Translations under genes and position numbers: made by a program | Assembly (NCBI RefSeq): GCF_018861755.1 | Contig: NZ_JAHLEF010000015.1 | Span: 35,305 to 99,304 of the forward strand | Length of the DNA stretch: 64,000 nt | Direction of reading: 5' to 3' | Source: Clostridium sp. CF012 | GTDB taxonomy: Bacteria; Bacillota; Clostridia; Clostridiales; Clostridiaceae | Shown: piece after piece, positions 18,172-26,418 of the stretch | How positions within the stretch are numbered: position 1 is the stretch's first letter | Layout of the letters: every line of letters starts with the position of its first letter | Notes under the pieces: generated by a model | What the model was told of the DNA's origin: nothing | What the model saw: the letters and a program-made list of their open reading frames with translations, nothing else | The model's database searches: none

Positions 18172-18508
18172 AATATCACTCCTATACTATTTTTAACTTT
18201 TTTATTTTGCCAAAATATTTTATTGGTAAATAGTGAAAATGGAACATATTCTATTCTTATAATTATAGAACAAAAAATTTAAGACTTTTTTCGTCATTTA
18301 CATATTATGTAAAGTAGCTTTTTTCAACACCTTCATGAGTTTATATGTTATATTTTACCATATTGTTCTTATATATTTTCAGAAATTATAGCCTATTTTG
18401 TAATTTTGTATGTTATATTGACTAAGAAAAAAACTAACATTCTTTGTATAATTTGGTATACTGTATTTAGTCCACAAAACCAAAATTATTAATAAGGGGT
18501 ATAAATAC
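18172..18508. other. Divergent intergenic region, no gene seen
   Basis: This 337-bp AT-rich gap lies between the divergently transcribed ynzC-like and Spo0E-like genes. It must hold both promoters. A TATAAT at 18447-18452 points toward the Spo0E-like gene, but the nearest TTGACT (18418) is 23 nt away, too far for a standard vegetative promoter, so I do not assign it firmly. I see no ORF with a ribosome binding site here. Confidence 0.5.
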
Positions 18509-18769
18509 ATGAATAAGAGGTATAAAATCATGATTAATAGGCATAAACATATAATTAAAAAGTATAAATCTATAATCAAGAATTATAAATTTATGAATAT
18601 AAAGTTACAACTTATAAGAAGAGAATTAGAATCATTAAGAATGCTACTACATTTTCTACTAAATTTCAAAAACCCAACAGATAAAATAGTTGTGTCTTGT
18701 AGTCAGCAATTAGACGAAGTAATTGTTAAATATGAAAAAGTTAAAGCCACTTGCAAAAAAGTGGCTTAG
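18509..18769 (+). CDS. Spo0E-like aspartyl-phosphate phosphatase
   Basis: This is an 86-aa protein with a very basic N-terminus (about 35 residues of Lys, Tyr and Ile). Then comes a short two-helix unit like the Spo0E family: IRRELESLRMLL, then SCSQQLDEVIVKYEK, where SQQLDEVI matches the family signature SQxLDxLI. Spo0E-type proteins remove the phosphate from Spo0A and so delay sporulation. The basic leader is longer than in B. subtilis Spo0E and its role is unclear. ATG 18509 follows AAGGGG at a slightly long spacing. The open frame on the opposite strand here is a shadow. Confidence 0.7.
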   Translation: MNKRYKIMINRHKHIIKKYKSIIKNYKFMNIKLQLIRRELESLRMLLHFLLNFKNPTDKIVVSCSQQLDEVIVKYEKVKATCKKVA

Positions 18770-18797
18770 ATATCCACTTATTACTGTAAACGAAAAT

Positions 18798-19196
18798 TTA
18801 AATATCTAATTCAAATAAAATATCATCAATTTCTATATCTGCATCTTCACCATAAAAAACTACGGCAAATTCATTAAATTCATATGCATCTTGTGATATA
18901 TCACAGCCAATAAACTCATACTCAATTTCCATTTGCTGCGCACATTCTTCCATAATATCTTCCACATTATCTGCAGCAATATCACTTAAATAAGGTAAAA
19001 AATATTCTTCATACCATTCCTCTTTATCCTGTTTAAAATCTCCTTCTTCATTTGCATAACATGTAGCCGCGTCCATTTCTACTTCATCATAATAATATTT
19101 AAATTTTAAAGCAATGGTGCCCTTTTTATATTTAATTTCAGCTATATCACTTAACTCATTTAAATTTAAAAAATTTATTATATATTGTTTATTCAA
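18798..19196 (-). CDS. Acidic hypothetical protein
   Basis: I do not recognise this 132-aa protein. It is strongly acidic, especially the C-terminal half (EDADIEIDDILFELDI), with no signal peptide, membrane segment or cysteine motif. The start is chosen as TTG 19196 because GGAGGGG lies six bases upstream; an ATG at 19211 is in frame but overlaps that site. It stands alone between the Spo0E-like gene (convergent) and the fprA terminator. A small soluble regulatory or adaptor protein would fit, but nothing shows it. Confidence 0.65.
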   Translation of the reverse strand: MNKQYIINFLNLNELSDIAEIKYKKGTIALKFKYYYDEVEMDAATCYANEEGDFKQDKEEWYEEYFLPYLSDIAADNVEDIMEECAQQMEIEYEFIGCDISQDAYEFNEFAVVFYGEDADIEIDDILFELDI

Positions 19197-19360
19197 ATAA
19201 ATCCCCTCCATACTACATTGGTAAATTATTCATTACGGCTTTGTGCTTATTTAAATAATACTAGAGATAGCTATTTTTTTCTATAACAAATTGAAATAAT
19301 AATAATTTTTTTATTTATATATTATATTCTTTACATTTGAAATACTTTTAATTCCCTATA

Positions 19361-19404
19361 AAAAAAGGAAAACTCCACTATTAAAGTAAAATTCCCCTTT
19401 TTTT
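19361..19404 (-). terminator. Terminator downstream of fprA
   Basis: Read on the minus strand, GGGGAATTTTACT and AGTGGAGTTTTCC pair over 13 bp with G-U wobbles, followed by TTTTTTTATA. In the plus direction the stem has mismatches, so it serves fprA. Confidence 0.8.
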
Positions 19405-19443
19405 GTTATTGGATTTCGTAAACCGTATTTTTCTAATAGATCT

Positions 19444-20619
19444 CTAGTTTAAAAGCTGTAAATATGCTTCCACAAATTTGTCAGCCAACTCATATTCTTT
19501 GATATCTGGAACAAAATTAAATCTTAATCCTTCTTCTAATACTTTAAATTTTAAAGACTTAAGCCTTTGTGTAAGCATGGCAACTCCTTCTCCACTCCAT
19601 CCATATGATCCAAAAGCTGCTGCAGTCTTTCCTCTATTGGTTATTGCACACACAAGAGATAAAACGTCCCAAGCAGGTTTTACAGCATCTTGATTAATAG
19701 TGGGAGAACCTATCATAATACCACTGGCTTTTTCAATTAATTCCACAATATCGCTTAAATTCATAGATGTAATTTCATGAGCCTCAGCTTTTATGCCATT
19801 TTCGTTGATTTTCTCAGCTAAATATTTTCCAATTTTTTCAGTATTACCATAAGCTGAAACATAAAAAATTTGAACATTTTTTTCTTTTATTTCGTAAGTT
19901 TTAGCCCATTCTCTATAAAGGTCTACATACATTTTAGCGTCATCTATATGTATAGGCCCATGACTTGGTGCTATTATATCTAATTCTAAATCTTTAATTT
20001 TATCCAGTCCCATATTTACAAATTTTTTGAAAGGTCCCATTATAACATCAAAATAATATTTCATTTCATCAAAATAGTCGCCTGAGCAGCTATCCGTTAT
20101 GCAATTAATTGGTGAATAGTGGCATCCCATTACATCACAAGTAAACAATACTTTTTCTTCCTTAACATATGTAAATATTGTATCAGGCCAATGCAAATTT
20201 GGTGCGGAAATAAATTGTAAGGTGTTTTTACCTAAGCATATCTCTTCCACAGCCAAATCACTATTAAACTCCTTATTAGTAATTTCTTTTAAATAATTTA
20301 TGGCAGCTCTTGAACCAAGAACAATAGCCTCTGGATAAACTTCTAAGAACTTAGCTAATGAGCCACTATGGTCGAGTTCTGTATGTTGAACAATTATGTA
20401 ATCAACTTTTCTTTCTCCAATAACACCTTTTATTTTACCTAAAAACTCTTCAAAATAACCATCTTTAACACAATCTATTATAGCAACCTTTTCGTCATCA
20501 ATTAAATATGAATTATAAGTCGTTCCTTTCTTTGTTTCCATTATAATATCAAATACCCTAAGTTCAGGGTTGTTTACACCAATCCAATAAATATTATCTT
20601 TCAACTTTGTTGTTTCCAT
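19444..20619 (-). CDS. fprA: A-type flavoprotein (flavodiiron protein) FprA
   Basis: This cytosolic flavodiiron protein reduces O2 (to water) or NO and protects anaerobes. Residues 1-250 form a metallo-beta-lactamase-fold domain with diiron ligands in [11 protein letters not shown] (the H-x-E-x-D-H motif), [16 protein letters not shown] and APSHGPIH. Residues 250-391 form a flavodoxin domain ([18 protein letters not shown] for the FMN phosphate, then GSPTINQDA and [11 protein letters not shown]). I place the start at ATG 20619, nine bases after GGGAGG; TTG 20625 is in frame but too close to the site. The gene is monocistronic with its own promoter and terminator. Confidence 0.96.
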   Translation of the reverse strand: METTKLKDNIYWIGVNNPELRVFDIIMETKKGTTYNSYLIDDEKVAIIDCVKDGYFEEFLGKIKGVIGERKVDYIIVQHTELDHSGSLAKFLEVYPEAIVLGSRAAINYLKEITNKEFNSDLAVEEICLGKNTLQFISAPNLHWPDTIFTYVKEEKVLFTCDVMGCHYSPINCITDSCSGDYFDEMKYYFDVIMGPFKKFVNMGLDKIKDLELDIIAPSHGPIHIDDAKMYVDLYREWAKTYEIKEKNVQIFYVSAYGNTEKIGKYLAEKINENGIKAEAHEITSMNLSDIVELIEKASGIMIGSPTINQDAVKPAWDVLSLVCAITNRGKTAAAFGSYGWSGEGVAMLTQRLKSLKFKVLEEGLRFNFVPDIKEYELADKFVEAYLQLLN

Positions 20620-20733
20620 TCTCAAAATCCTCCCTTTAGTTCTTTTGTAAAATATTTTTTATTAAGTTTATCTCTATTTCAAATTTATATACAAATTTAT
20701 ATAATTTTAATTGTTTTATACATAATACATTAT

Positions 20734-20762
20734 ATTTTATCACATTTATTAAAGCTGTTCAA
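20734..20762 (-). promoter_or_regulatory. SigA-type promoter of fprA
   Basis: On the minus strand TTGAAC (20762-20757), a 17-nt spacer and TAAAAT (20739-20734). It leaves a leader of roughly 110 nt before the fprA start. Confidence 0.65.
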
Positions 20763-20840
20763 CTAACAATAATTATTATAAAATAAATTAGGACAATCTC
20801 TTGAATCATTGGAGAATCTCGCTTGCGAATCTTGGGGAAT

Positions 20841-20864
20841 CATTGGGGACGGTTAACAATTATT
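20841..20864. repeat. Left inverted repeat of the RAYT element
   Basis: This 24-bp sequence is identical to the reverse complement of 22187-22210. The core is CATTGGGGACGG. Confidence 0.9.
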
Positions 20865-21190
20865 TATCCTTTATTTAGGCACAAGGTCTTCTGTAAACTG
20901 GTATCTTTTAGTCACAAATATATCTTTCAAAAATGCCTTCATACATGTAATATTATACAACTTACTTTTATTTTCTTTTTTTGCAGTAATATTTTTTTAC
21001 TCTAAAATGCTTGTCCACTTTTATTAATTTAAATATTGATATTCAGATCTCTATTTTTTTATTTCTTAAAACAAATTAATATGCTTAATTTAAGAAAAAC
21101 ATCTCAAATAAATTTTTAGTTACTGTTTTAAAATTGACTCATATGCCTAATATTAAAAATATTAATAAACTACAAGTAACCGATTTATTA

Positions 21191-22102
21191 CTAAGTATAG
21201 GATTTAATAAATTCTCCAATAATATTTTCATACTTTTCGTCAGTTCCAATTAATTCAATACCAATGTTACTTAATTTTGATAATCTAGCCTGTGAAATGT
21301 TCCCCAGGGCTCTTGATATCTCACTGAATTTAAAATTGCAAAGACTCCGCATTAAAATAACTGTTAGAGCTTTTGCACGTACAAGTTTTCTACTGTACTT
21401 AATGTTAAGATGAAACTTAGATATATTCATCTTTGATGCTATAAATTCCATCACATCTTCATAAGAAAAATTTCTTACAAGTATCTTCCTTCCACTTCTA
21501 TATTCTGTTTTTTCATCTTGGAATTCAAATTCTTCACTCAATTTTTCATCGTTACATCCAAACACATGACTATAGTAGCTTTTCCTAGCGGTACTAATGT
21601 CATTTCCAAAAAAGTCCAATACAAATCCATAATCAACTATATTGAAGTGGTCCCGTCTTTTCCCAATATATATTCCCAAGCTAGAAAAAGCATATTTTTC
21701 AGGACAATCTTTAAATTCACTTATATCTGTAGGATTATTATGTATATACAATGATACAGTCTTTAAATATTTGTCATTATCAACTATTTTGCTCTTGAAT
21801 CTATCTTTAAAAAGATGGCCTTCTCTTTCATATTTTTTATTAAAGTACATCGCATAAGAAAAATTAATTCCGTGCATGACTTTTGATATGTCTGCTCCAT
21901 TAGCATCAACCAATAAATGTGCATGGTTATCCATAAGACAGTACCCATAAATTTTAACGTTATAGAGCTTTTTATACTTCTTCACAAGTAATAAATACTT
22001 TTCTTTATCTTCAGGATCCCTATATAAATCTACCTCGCTGATACTTTTACACATAATATGAAATATAGCGTCAGCTGCTTTTAATCTTGCCTTTCTTGCC
22101 AT
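21191..22102 (-). CDS. REP-associated tyrosine transposase (RAYT, Y1/HUH family)
   Basis: This is a 303-aa transposase of the IS200/RAYT superfamily. The HUH motif is DNHAHLLV. The nucleophile Tyr is probably in YLKTVSLYIHNNP. The N-terminal MARKARLKAADAIFHI and REGHLFKDRFKS are typical of RAYT proteins. Residues from about 205 form a C-terminal extension with a DnaA-C-like helix-turn-helix (RKLVRAKALTVIL, FSEISRALGNISQARLSKL), which probably helps bind the end palindromes. Such enzymes cleave and join single strands at REP hairpins. ATG 22102 follows AGTAGGGGTG. The frame is intact, so it may still be active. Confidence 0.92.
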   Translation of the reverse strand: MARKARLKAADAIFHIMCKSISEVDLYRDPEDKEKYLLLVKKYKKLYNVKIYGYCLMDNHAHLLVDANGADISKVMHGINFSYAMYFNKKYEREGHLFKDRFKSKIVDNDKYLKTVSLYIHNNPTDISEFKDCPEKYAFSSLGIYIGKRRDHFNIVDYGFVLDFFGNDISTARKSYYSHVFGCNDEKLSEEFEFQDEKTEYRSGRKILVRNFSYEDVMEFIASKMNISKFHLNIKYSRKLVRAKALTVILMRSLCNFKFSEISRALGNISQARLSKLSNIGIELIGTDEKYENIIGEFIKSYT

Positions 22103-22186
22103 AAAAAAACACCCCTACTCATAAGCTTTTACTTAGATTATTGCCTATGGGTAGAGATGATATTCATATTCTTAATCTATAGTTTA

Positions 22187-22210
22187 AATAATTGTTAACC
22201 GTCCCCAATG
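22187..22210. repeat. Right inverted repeat of the RAYT element
   Basis: This is the reverse complement of 20841-20864 over all 24 bp. It is followed outward by CCAATGATTCC and CCAATGATCC, further degenerate copies of the unit. Confidence 0.9.
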
Positions 22211-22249
22211 ACCCAATGATTCCTGATTCCCAATGATCCACCGGTTATT

Positions 22250-24543
22250 TTAGTCTAATAAAGTTGAAAGCTTCCCCTTATAAAAAATATACTCCATATG
22301 TAAAGCTCTTGTAAGAACTACATATAATATTCTCTTGTCTAACTCATTATCTCCATAATTTTCTTCGTCACAATTGTATACAATACTACAATCGAATTCT
22401 AAGCCCTTAGTCATATATGAGGGTATAATTATTCTTTCCGACTGAAACTTCTTATCTGTATTTTTTATTAACTCCCAATCATCTTTACTATACTTTTTAA
22501 GTTGTGCTTTTATATATTTACACTCACTAAATGTTTTTCCAATAACTGCTATGCTTTTCTTTCCACTTTTCTTTATTTTTTTTACTATTTCATCTAATTT
22601 TTCAGCAAAATCCTTTTCTAAGGTATATGCAATTAACTCTGGTTTTTCACCGTGTCTTAGTACAGGACTCGCTGGCGTTATATAATTTTGTTGCTTTTGA
22701 AGTACTTTATTTGCAACGTTTATTATTTCTATTGTTGATCTATAGCTTTGCGTAAGTGGAATATAATTTGCTTGTCCCTTGAAAACCTCACTGATAAGCT
22801 TTTGCCAACTCTCGATACCCTTATAATAATAAATCCCCTGTCCAATATCACCTACAATTGTAAAAGAATCATTAAGTGCAATGTTTTTAAGCATCAATAA
22901 TTGAAAATTACTATAATCCTGAGCTTCATCTATGACGATATGGGAAAAGTTAAATTTCTCTAAGCCCTCAATTTTAAGCTTTAAATAAAGTAAAGCGGCT
23001 AAATCATCACTATCGATAATCTTATCATTCATATTAACGATACTCTCGGCTTTAATAAAGGCATATAGTTTTGTTGATATCTTTCCTTCAGTAAGTTCAT
23101 TAAAGACTTCTTCATCCGCAAGTAAATTAAAATATAAGTCAATTACACTTTTTTGTGACCATTTTTTAAAATACTCATCCATGACTTTTTTAGCATTAGC
23201 TTTAAAATGTTTTTTTCCTCATCTCTTTTATCATAAAGTTCAATAATTTTCTTTCTCTTAGAAATTTCATCTTTAATCTCTCTTTTTACTCTTTGGATGG
23301 ATTTATCATAGGTAGAATCTACTTTTTCCATAATTTCTGGAATTATATTCTTTAATTTTAAATTGAAATATCTTCTAATTTCTTCTTTTCTCTTGTTTAA
23401 TGGCAGGTTTAGTAAGTCTTTAGAGTATAATCTTTTTATTTCATTTGAATTAAATAGTATATGTTCCGAAACTATAATATCCTCCACTTGGATATCTTTA
23501 TTTTCTATATATTTTAAGTATCTATCTATAATGCTTTTAAATGTCATGCTTCCTTTAAATTTGCTACTAGTGGTTATAAATTTCACTTTGTCATTATCCG
23601 TTTCTTCCATAACTGAAGAAAACTTCATATCCTTTGTATTGATTTTACCACCATAAATTAATATGTTGCAGGCGATATCTTCAAAGGTGCTTTGCACAAC
23701 CCCACTTACACCAAGACTAGGTAGTATATCTGAAATATAATCCAGAAACAGCTTATTAGGTGCTACAACTAATATTTCTTGGGTTTCTAAATTTTCACTA
23801 TATTTGTACATGAGATATGCTAGCCTATGTAGAGCCACTGTTGTTTTCCCTGAACCTGCAGAGCCTTGTATTATCATTACTGTATTCTTACTGGCCCTTA
23901 TAATTTCATTCTGTTCCTTTTGAATAGTAGCTACTACATCTTTAAGCTTACTTCCTATGCTTTGTTCTAAATTTATCTTTAAGAATTCATCTACTAATGC
24001 ATTTTCCTCAGTTTCGTCATTTGAAGATCTTAAGATTATATCATTAATACCTTCATCAAAAGCATTTTCTAACTTTTCATCCTTAATAAGAAATTTGCGT
24101 TTTAGCGACAGCTCACCTTCTACAAAACCTATAGGTGCCTTGTAATTAACTTCCCCTTGTTGCCCACTATAATATAATTCTGCAATTGGTGCTCTCCAAT
24201 CAATTACCTTTTCCTCTCCCTGACTCCTATCATTTAAACCAAATTTACCTATATAATAACTTTCCGTGTCTCTTCTGCTCTCTCTAAAATCAATTCTTGC
24301 AAAATACGGTTTGTGAGCTACCTGCGTGTACTTTTGTAAATTCCTATTTGCAAACTCATATACCTGCTCAGCTAGAGCTAACTCTTCACTATAGGTACCA
24401 CCTGAACTCTTCTTTAACATAGATACTTTTTTTTCTAACTCTTCTTCTTTTTCCACAGCTAGATTAATTTGCACATTCAACCAGTCTATAGTTTCCTTTA
24501 GGTTCTTATTTTCAAATTCCATTTCCTTCTTATTTATTGCCAT
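22250..24543 (-). pseudogene. helD: HelD-like UvrD/Rep-superfamily helicase, interrupted by a -1 frameshift
   Basis: The first frame (24543-23143) encodes the N-terminal coiled coil, VIDWRAPIAELYY, and the Walker A loop IIQGSAGSGKTTVALHRLAYLM. The second frame (to 22250) carries VIDEAQDYS, VGDIGQGIYYYKG, LTQSYRSTIEI, TKGLEFD and YVVLTRAL. Together they make a complete HelD, the SF1 ATPase that releases stalled RNA polymerase. The frames meet at a run of seven T on the plus strand (23210-23216), that is A_AAA_AAC in the reading frame. Reading back one base there joins DEEK to HFKANAKKVMDEYF without loss. It may be a pseudogene, a sequencing error in a homopolymer, or a programmed frameshift. 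Start ATG 24543 follows GGGGAG. Confidence 0.85.
23210..23217 (-). other. Slippery heptamer A_AAA_AAC at the helD frame junction
   Basis: The zero frame reads GAG GAA AAA AAC ATT. This gives X_XXY_YYZ with X and Y both A, the geometry of a -1 slippery site. A -1 shift continues CAT TTT AAA GCT, the frame that encodes the second half of the helicase. Without a shift, translation stops about 20 codons later at 23143. Confidence 0.7.
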
Positions 24544-24648
24544 TGACACAACTCCCCACTATAAGACATCTCGAAAAAATAAGCAATTCTTTAATAATAA
24601 AAATACTACATCATATACTTTAATACCATGAACTTTAAGGAGGTATTT

Positions 24649-25479
24649 ATGAATATTTTAATAACTGGTGCAAAGGGTAATATTGGAACATATCTTTGTA
24701 ATGTCTTGTCAACATCACATACTATATATGGACTAGGTAAAACTGAGCTTAACATAATGGATAAAATATCTACTGAGAAGGCTCTAAGTGAATTAAATCC
24801 GGATGTTGTAATTCATACTGCATCTATAACAAATAAATACATTTGTGAGTACAATGATACTTTAGCCTATGGTGTAAATACCCTAGGAACTTTAAATATT
24901 GCTAACTGTTGTAATTTTCTTAATATACCAATATTATACCTATCTAGCACAGATGTATACGGTGATATTAAATCTTCCCCATATAGTGAAATTGATGAAT
25001 GTACTCCAATAAACGCCTTTAGCAAGAGTAAACTCGGGGCAGAAGAATTAATCCAAACTATTTGCACCAAATATTTTATTCTTCGCAGCTCAAATATATT
25101 TGGTGGCAATGATTGTTTTGTTAGAAAGCTACTAAAAGGTAAGCATACTGCAATATATCTGTTTTCAAATCCCACTCTTTCCATAACTTATATTGAAGAT
25201 TTAACTGCAGTTATTCTGAGGCTTCTAGCTACTGATAAATATGGAGTATATAACTATACAAATGAAGGTTGTTTATCAAAATCAGAACTAATAAATAGTA
25301 TAATAGAATTGGGTAACCTTAATATTCCTTTGATTGTAAATTCAGATAATCTTTTATCAAATATCATCAAAGAACCTAAGTACACCTGTGTGAATAGTTC
25401 TCACATAAAAAGCTCCCTTGATATTGAAATTCCACCTTGGAATGTTAGACTGAAAGATTATATTAATAAGGAAATTTAA
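24649..25479 (+). CDS. NAD-dependent epimerase / dTDP-4-dehydrorhamnose reductase-like protein
   Basis: This is a 276-aa extended short-chain dehydrogenase. The Rossmann glycine motif is ILITGAKGNIGTYL, with SSTDVYGD at the serine site and the catalytic Tyr/Lys probably in NAFSKSKLGAEELI, where Phe occupies the usual Tyr position. This matches the RmlD-like group only loosely, so catalytic competence is uncertain. The sugar-nucleotide substrate cannot be named. The start is ATG 24649 after AAGGAGG; an in-frame ATG at 24628 precedes that site. It stands alone, divergent from the helicase. Confidence 0.78.
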   Translation: MNILITGAKGNIGTYLCNVLSTSHTIYGLGKTELNIMDKISTEKALSELNPDVVIHTASITNKYICEYNDTLAYGVNTLGTLNIANCCNFLNIPILYLSSTDVYGDIKSSPYSEIDECTPINAFSKSKLGAEELIQTICTKYFILRSSNIFGGNDCFVRKLLKGKHTAIYLFSNPTLSITYIEDLTAVILRLLATDKYGVYNYTNEGCLSKSELINSIIELGNLNIPLIVNSDNLLSNIIKEPKYTCVNSSHIKSSLDIEIPPWNVRLKDYINKEI

Positions 25480-25556
25480 AATAGGCTAGACTAATTTAAT
25501 GACTTGTAATTTTCCGCCGTACCTATACATTTTAAATGTTAAAATTTCATATTGCA

Positions 25557-25585
25557 TTGACATTTAGGCACTTTCAGAATAGAAT
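25557..25585 (+). promoter_or_regulatory. SigA-type promoter of the HesB-related pair
   Basis: TTGACA at 25557-25562, a 17-nt spacer, then TAGAAT at 25580-25585. It lies 40 nt before the first ATG. Confidence 0.75.
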
Positions 25586-25625
25586 ATCAGTATAGTATAC
25601 CCACTATGGGTATGGAGGTGTTTTT

Positions 25626-25916
25626 ATGTTAACTATGGACGATAAAGCAATTAATTCTATAAGAAAATCAAATTCGGTTTTAGTGGCTAAGGCTGTAATA
25701 AATTCTTGTGGTTGAGGAGGCACACCTACAAGAAGTCTCTGGATTGAGGCTCAGAAAAATTTTTCTCCTTCAGAACAATTTATTTTAATGGAATATGAGG
25801 GTGTGAAGGTATACCTTCATAAAAGTCTTATCCTAAATAAAGATATACATGTTTATCAGAAATTAAAAATCCCATTTTTCGGCTCCATATATGGAATCAA
25901 AGGCGTCAGATTATAA
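25626..25916 (+). CDS. HesB-related selenoprotein with in-frame TGA
   Basis: This is a 96-codon gene with TGA at codon 30 (25713-25715) inside the motif SCG-U-GGTPTRSLW. Start ATG 25626 follows GGAGGTG and the stop is TAA at 25914. Apart from the TGA the frame is open and closely parallels the intact neighbour at 25987-26286, with a long identical stretch from NFSPSEQF onward. HesB/IscA-type proteins carry or deliver Fe-S clusters, and a HesB-related family with selenocysteine at this point is known from clostridia. A short hairpin just after the TGA fits a bacterial SECIS. I read TGA as selenocysteine; loss of function is the alternative. SelA, SelB and tRNA-Sec are not in this window. Confidence 0.82.
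25734..25751 (+). promoter_or_regulatory. Putative bacterial SECIS hairpin
   Basis: AGTCTC (25734-25739) pairs with GAGGCT (25746-25751) around the loop TGGATT, which has G in its second position. The loop starts 24 nt after the TGA, inside the usual window for bacterial SECIS elements. The neighbour gene without a TGA has lost this pairing. Confidence 0.65.
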
Positions 25917-25986
25917 GATTCTGTGAGACTTCCAAGCCAATATTGGATGATTGATATTTATTGGGTATAAGTGTGGAGGTTTTTTA

Positions 25987-26286
25987 ATGTTAACTATAGA
26001 CCATAAAGCAATTATTGCTATTAGACAAGATAATTCAGTTTTAGTGATTAAGCCTTCATTAAGTACTTCTTCTTCTTGTTGTTCAGGAGGTACTTCTACA
26101 AGAACCCTCGTGGTTAAGACTCAGAAGAACTTTTCTCCTTCTGAACAATTTATTTTAATGGAATATGAGGGTGTTAAGGTATACCTTTATAAAAAGCTTA
26201 TCCTAAGCAAAGATATATATGTATATCAGAAATTTAAAATCCCATTTTTCGGCTCCATATTGGGAGTCAAGGGTGTTAGATTATAA
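25987..26286 (+). CDS. HesB-related protein, non-Sec paralogue
   Basis: This 99-aa protein is a tandem duplicate of the preceding selenoprotein gene. It has the same start (MLT-D-KAI), the same middle (NFSPSEQFILMEYEGVKVYL) and the same end (IPFFGSI-G-KGVRL). The redox site reads SCCSGGT where the other reads SCG-U-GGT, so Ser replaces Sec and a Cys has appeared one position before it; three residues are inserted upstream. It starts at ATG 25987 after GGAGG; an earlier in-frame start lies upstream of that site. It is probably an Fe-S carrier or redox protein of the HesB/IscA type. It is not fused to any enzyme and lies next to nadC on the other strand. Confidence 0.85.
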   Translation: MLTIDHKAIIAIRQDNSVLVIKPSLSTSSSCCSGGTSTRTLVVKTQKNFSPSEQFILMEYEGVKVYLYKKLILSKDIYVYQKFKIPFFGSILGVKGVRL

Positions 26287-26301
26287 ACTATCATATAGTA
26301 G

Positions 26302-26408
26302 TTTTTCTTGGATTATGCCATAACGAAAAGTATATATCGCTAGAAATGCGCTCACTTCGCCAAGCAATTCTAGCGATATATACTTTTGTTAGCATAATCC
26401 AAGAAAAA
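26302..26408. repeat. Short palindromic repeat, copy R2 (also a 3' end hairpin)
   Basis: This is a near-perfect palindrome of about 107 bp. TTTTTCTTGGATTATGC (26302-26318) is the inverse of GCATAATCCAAGAAAAA (26392-26408), and GAAAAGTATATATCGCTAGAA faces its inverse. The centre, TGCGCTCACTTCGCCAAGCA, is the inverse of the right arm of R3 (near 29897-29912). It looks like an R3-type element that has lost its inner 110 bp. It separates the convergent HesB-related and nadC genes. Confidence 0.85.
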
Positions 26409-26418
26409 TATTTTAGTA

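Larger units (their letters stand above)
20811..22240 (-). mobile_element. RAYT element with 24-bp terminal inverted repeats
   Basis: A transposase gene (21191-22102) is flanked by a perfect 24-bp inverted repeat at 20841-20864 and 22187-22210, containing CATTGGGGACGGTTAAC. Outside the repeat both ends carry further partial copies of AATCATTGG (20814, 20838; 22212 and 22228 in inverse), as expected for REP-like palindromic ends. The element sits between fprA and the helicase gene. The 324 bases between the left repeat and the transposase stop hold no other gene. I cannot define the exact outer limits. Confidence 0.75.

Noticed and set aside
18744..18767. Hairpin AAGCCACTT/AAGTGGCTT at the end of the Spo0E-like gene as a terminator
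   Set aside because: No T-run follows on the plus strand and the stem is short, so the evidence is too weak.
20823..21005. Plus-strand open frame starting in the left end of the RAYT element
   Set aside because: It reads through the inverted repeat and has no ribosome binding site or recognisable protein character.
22250..24543. The two helicase halves as two independent genes
   Set aside because: The second half has no ribosome binding site and lacks Walker A, and the halves join exactly into one HelD protein.
25626..25916. The TGA-containing HesB-related gene as a plain pseudogene
   Set aside because: Only one stop codon is present, it lies at the redox motif, the rest is conserved, and a SECIS-like hairpin follows. 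A pseudogene would normally show further decay.
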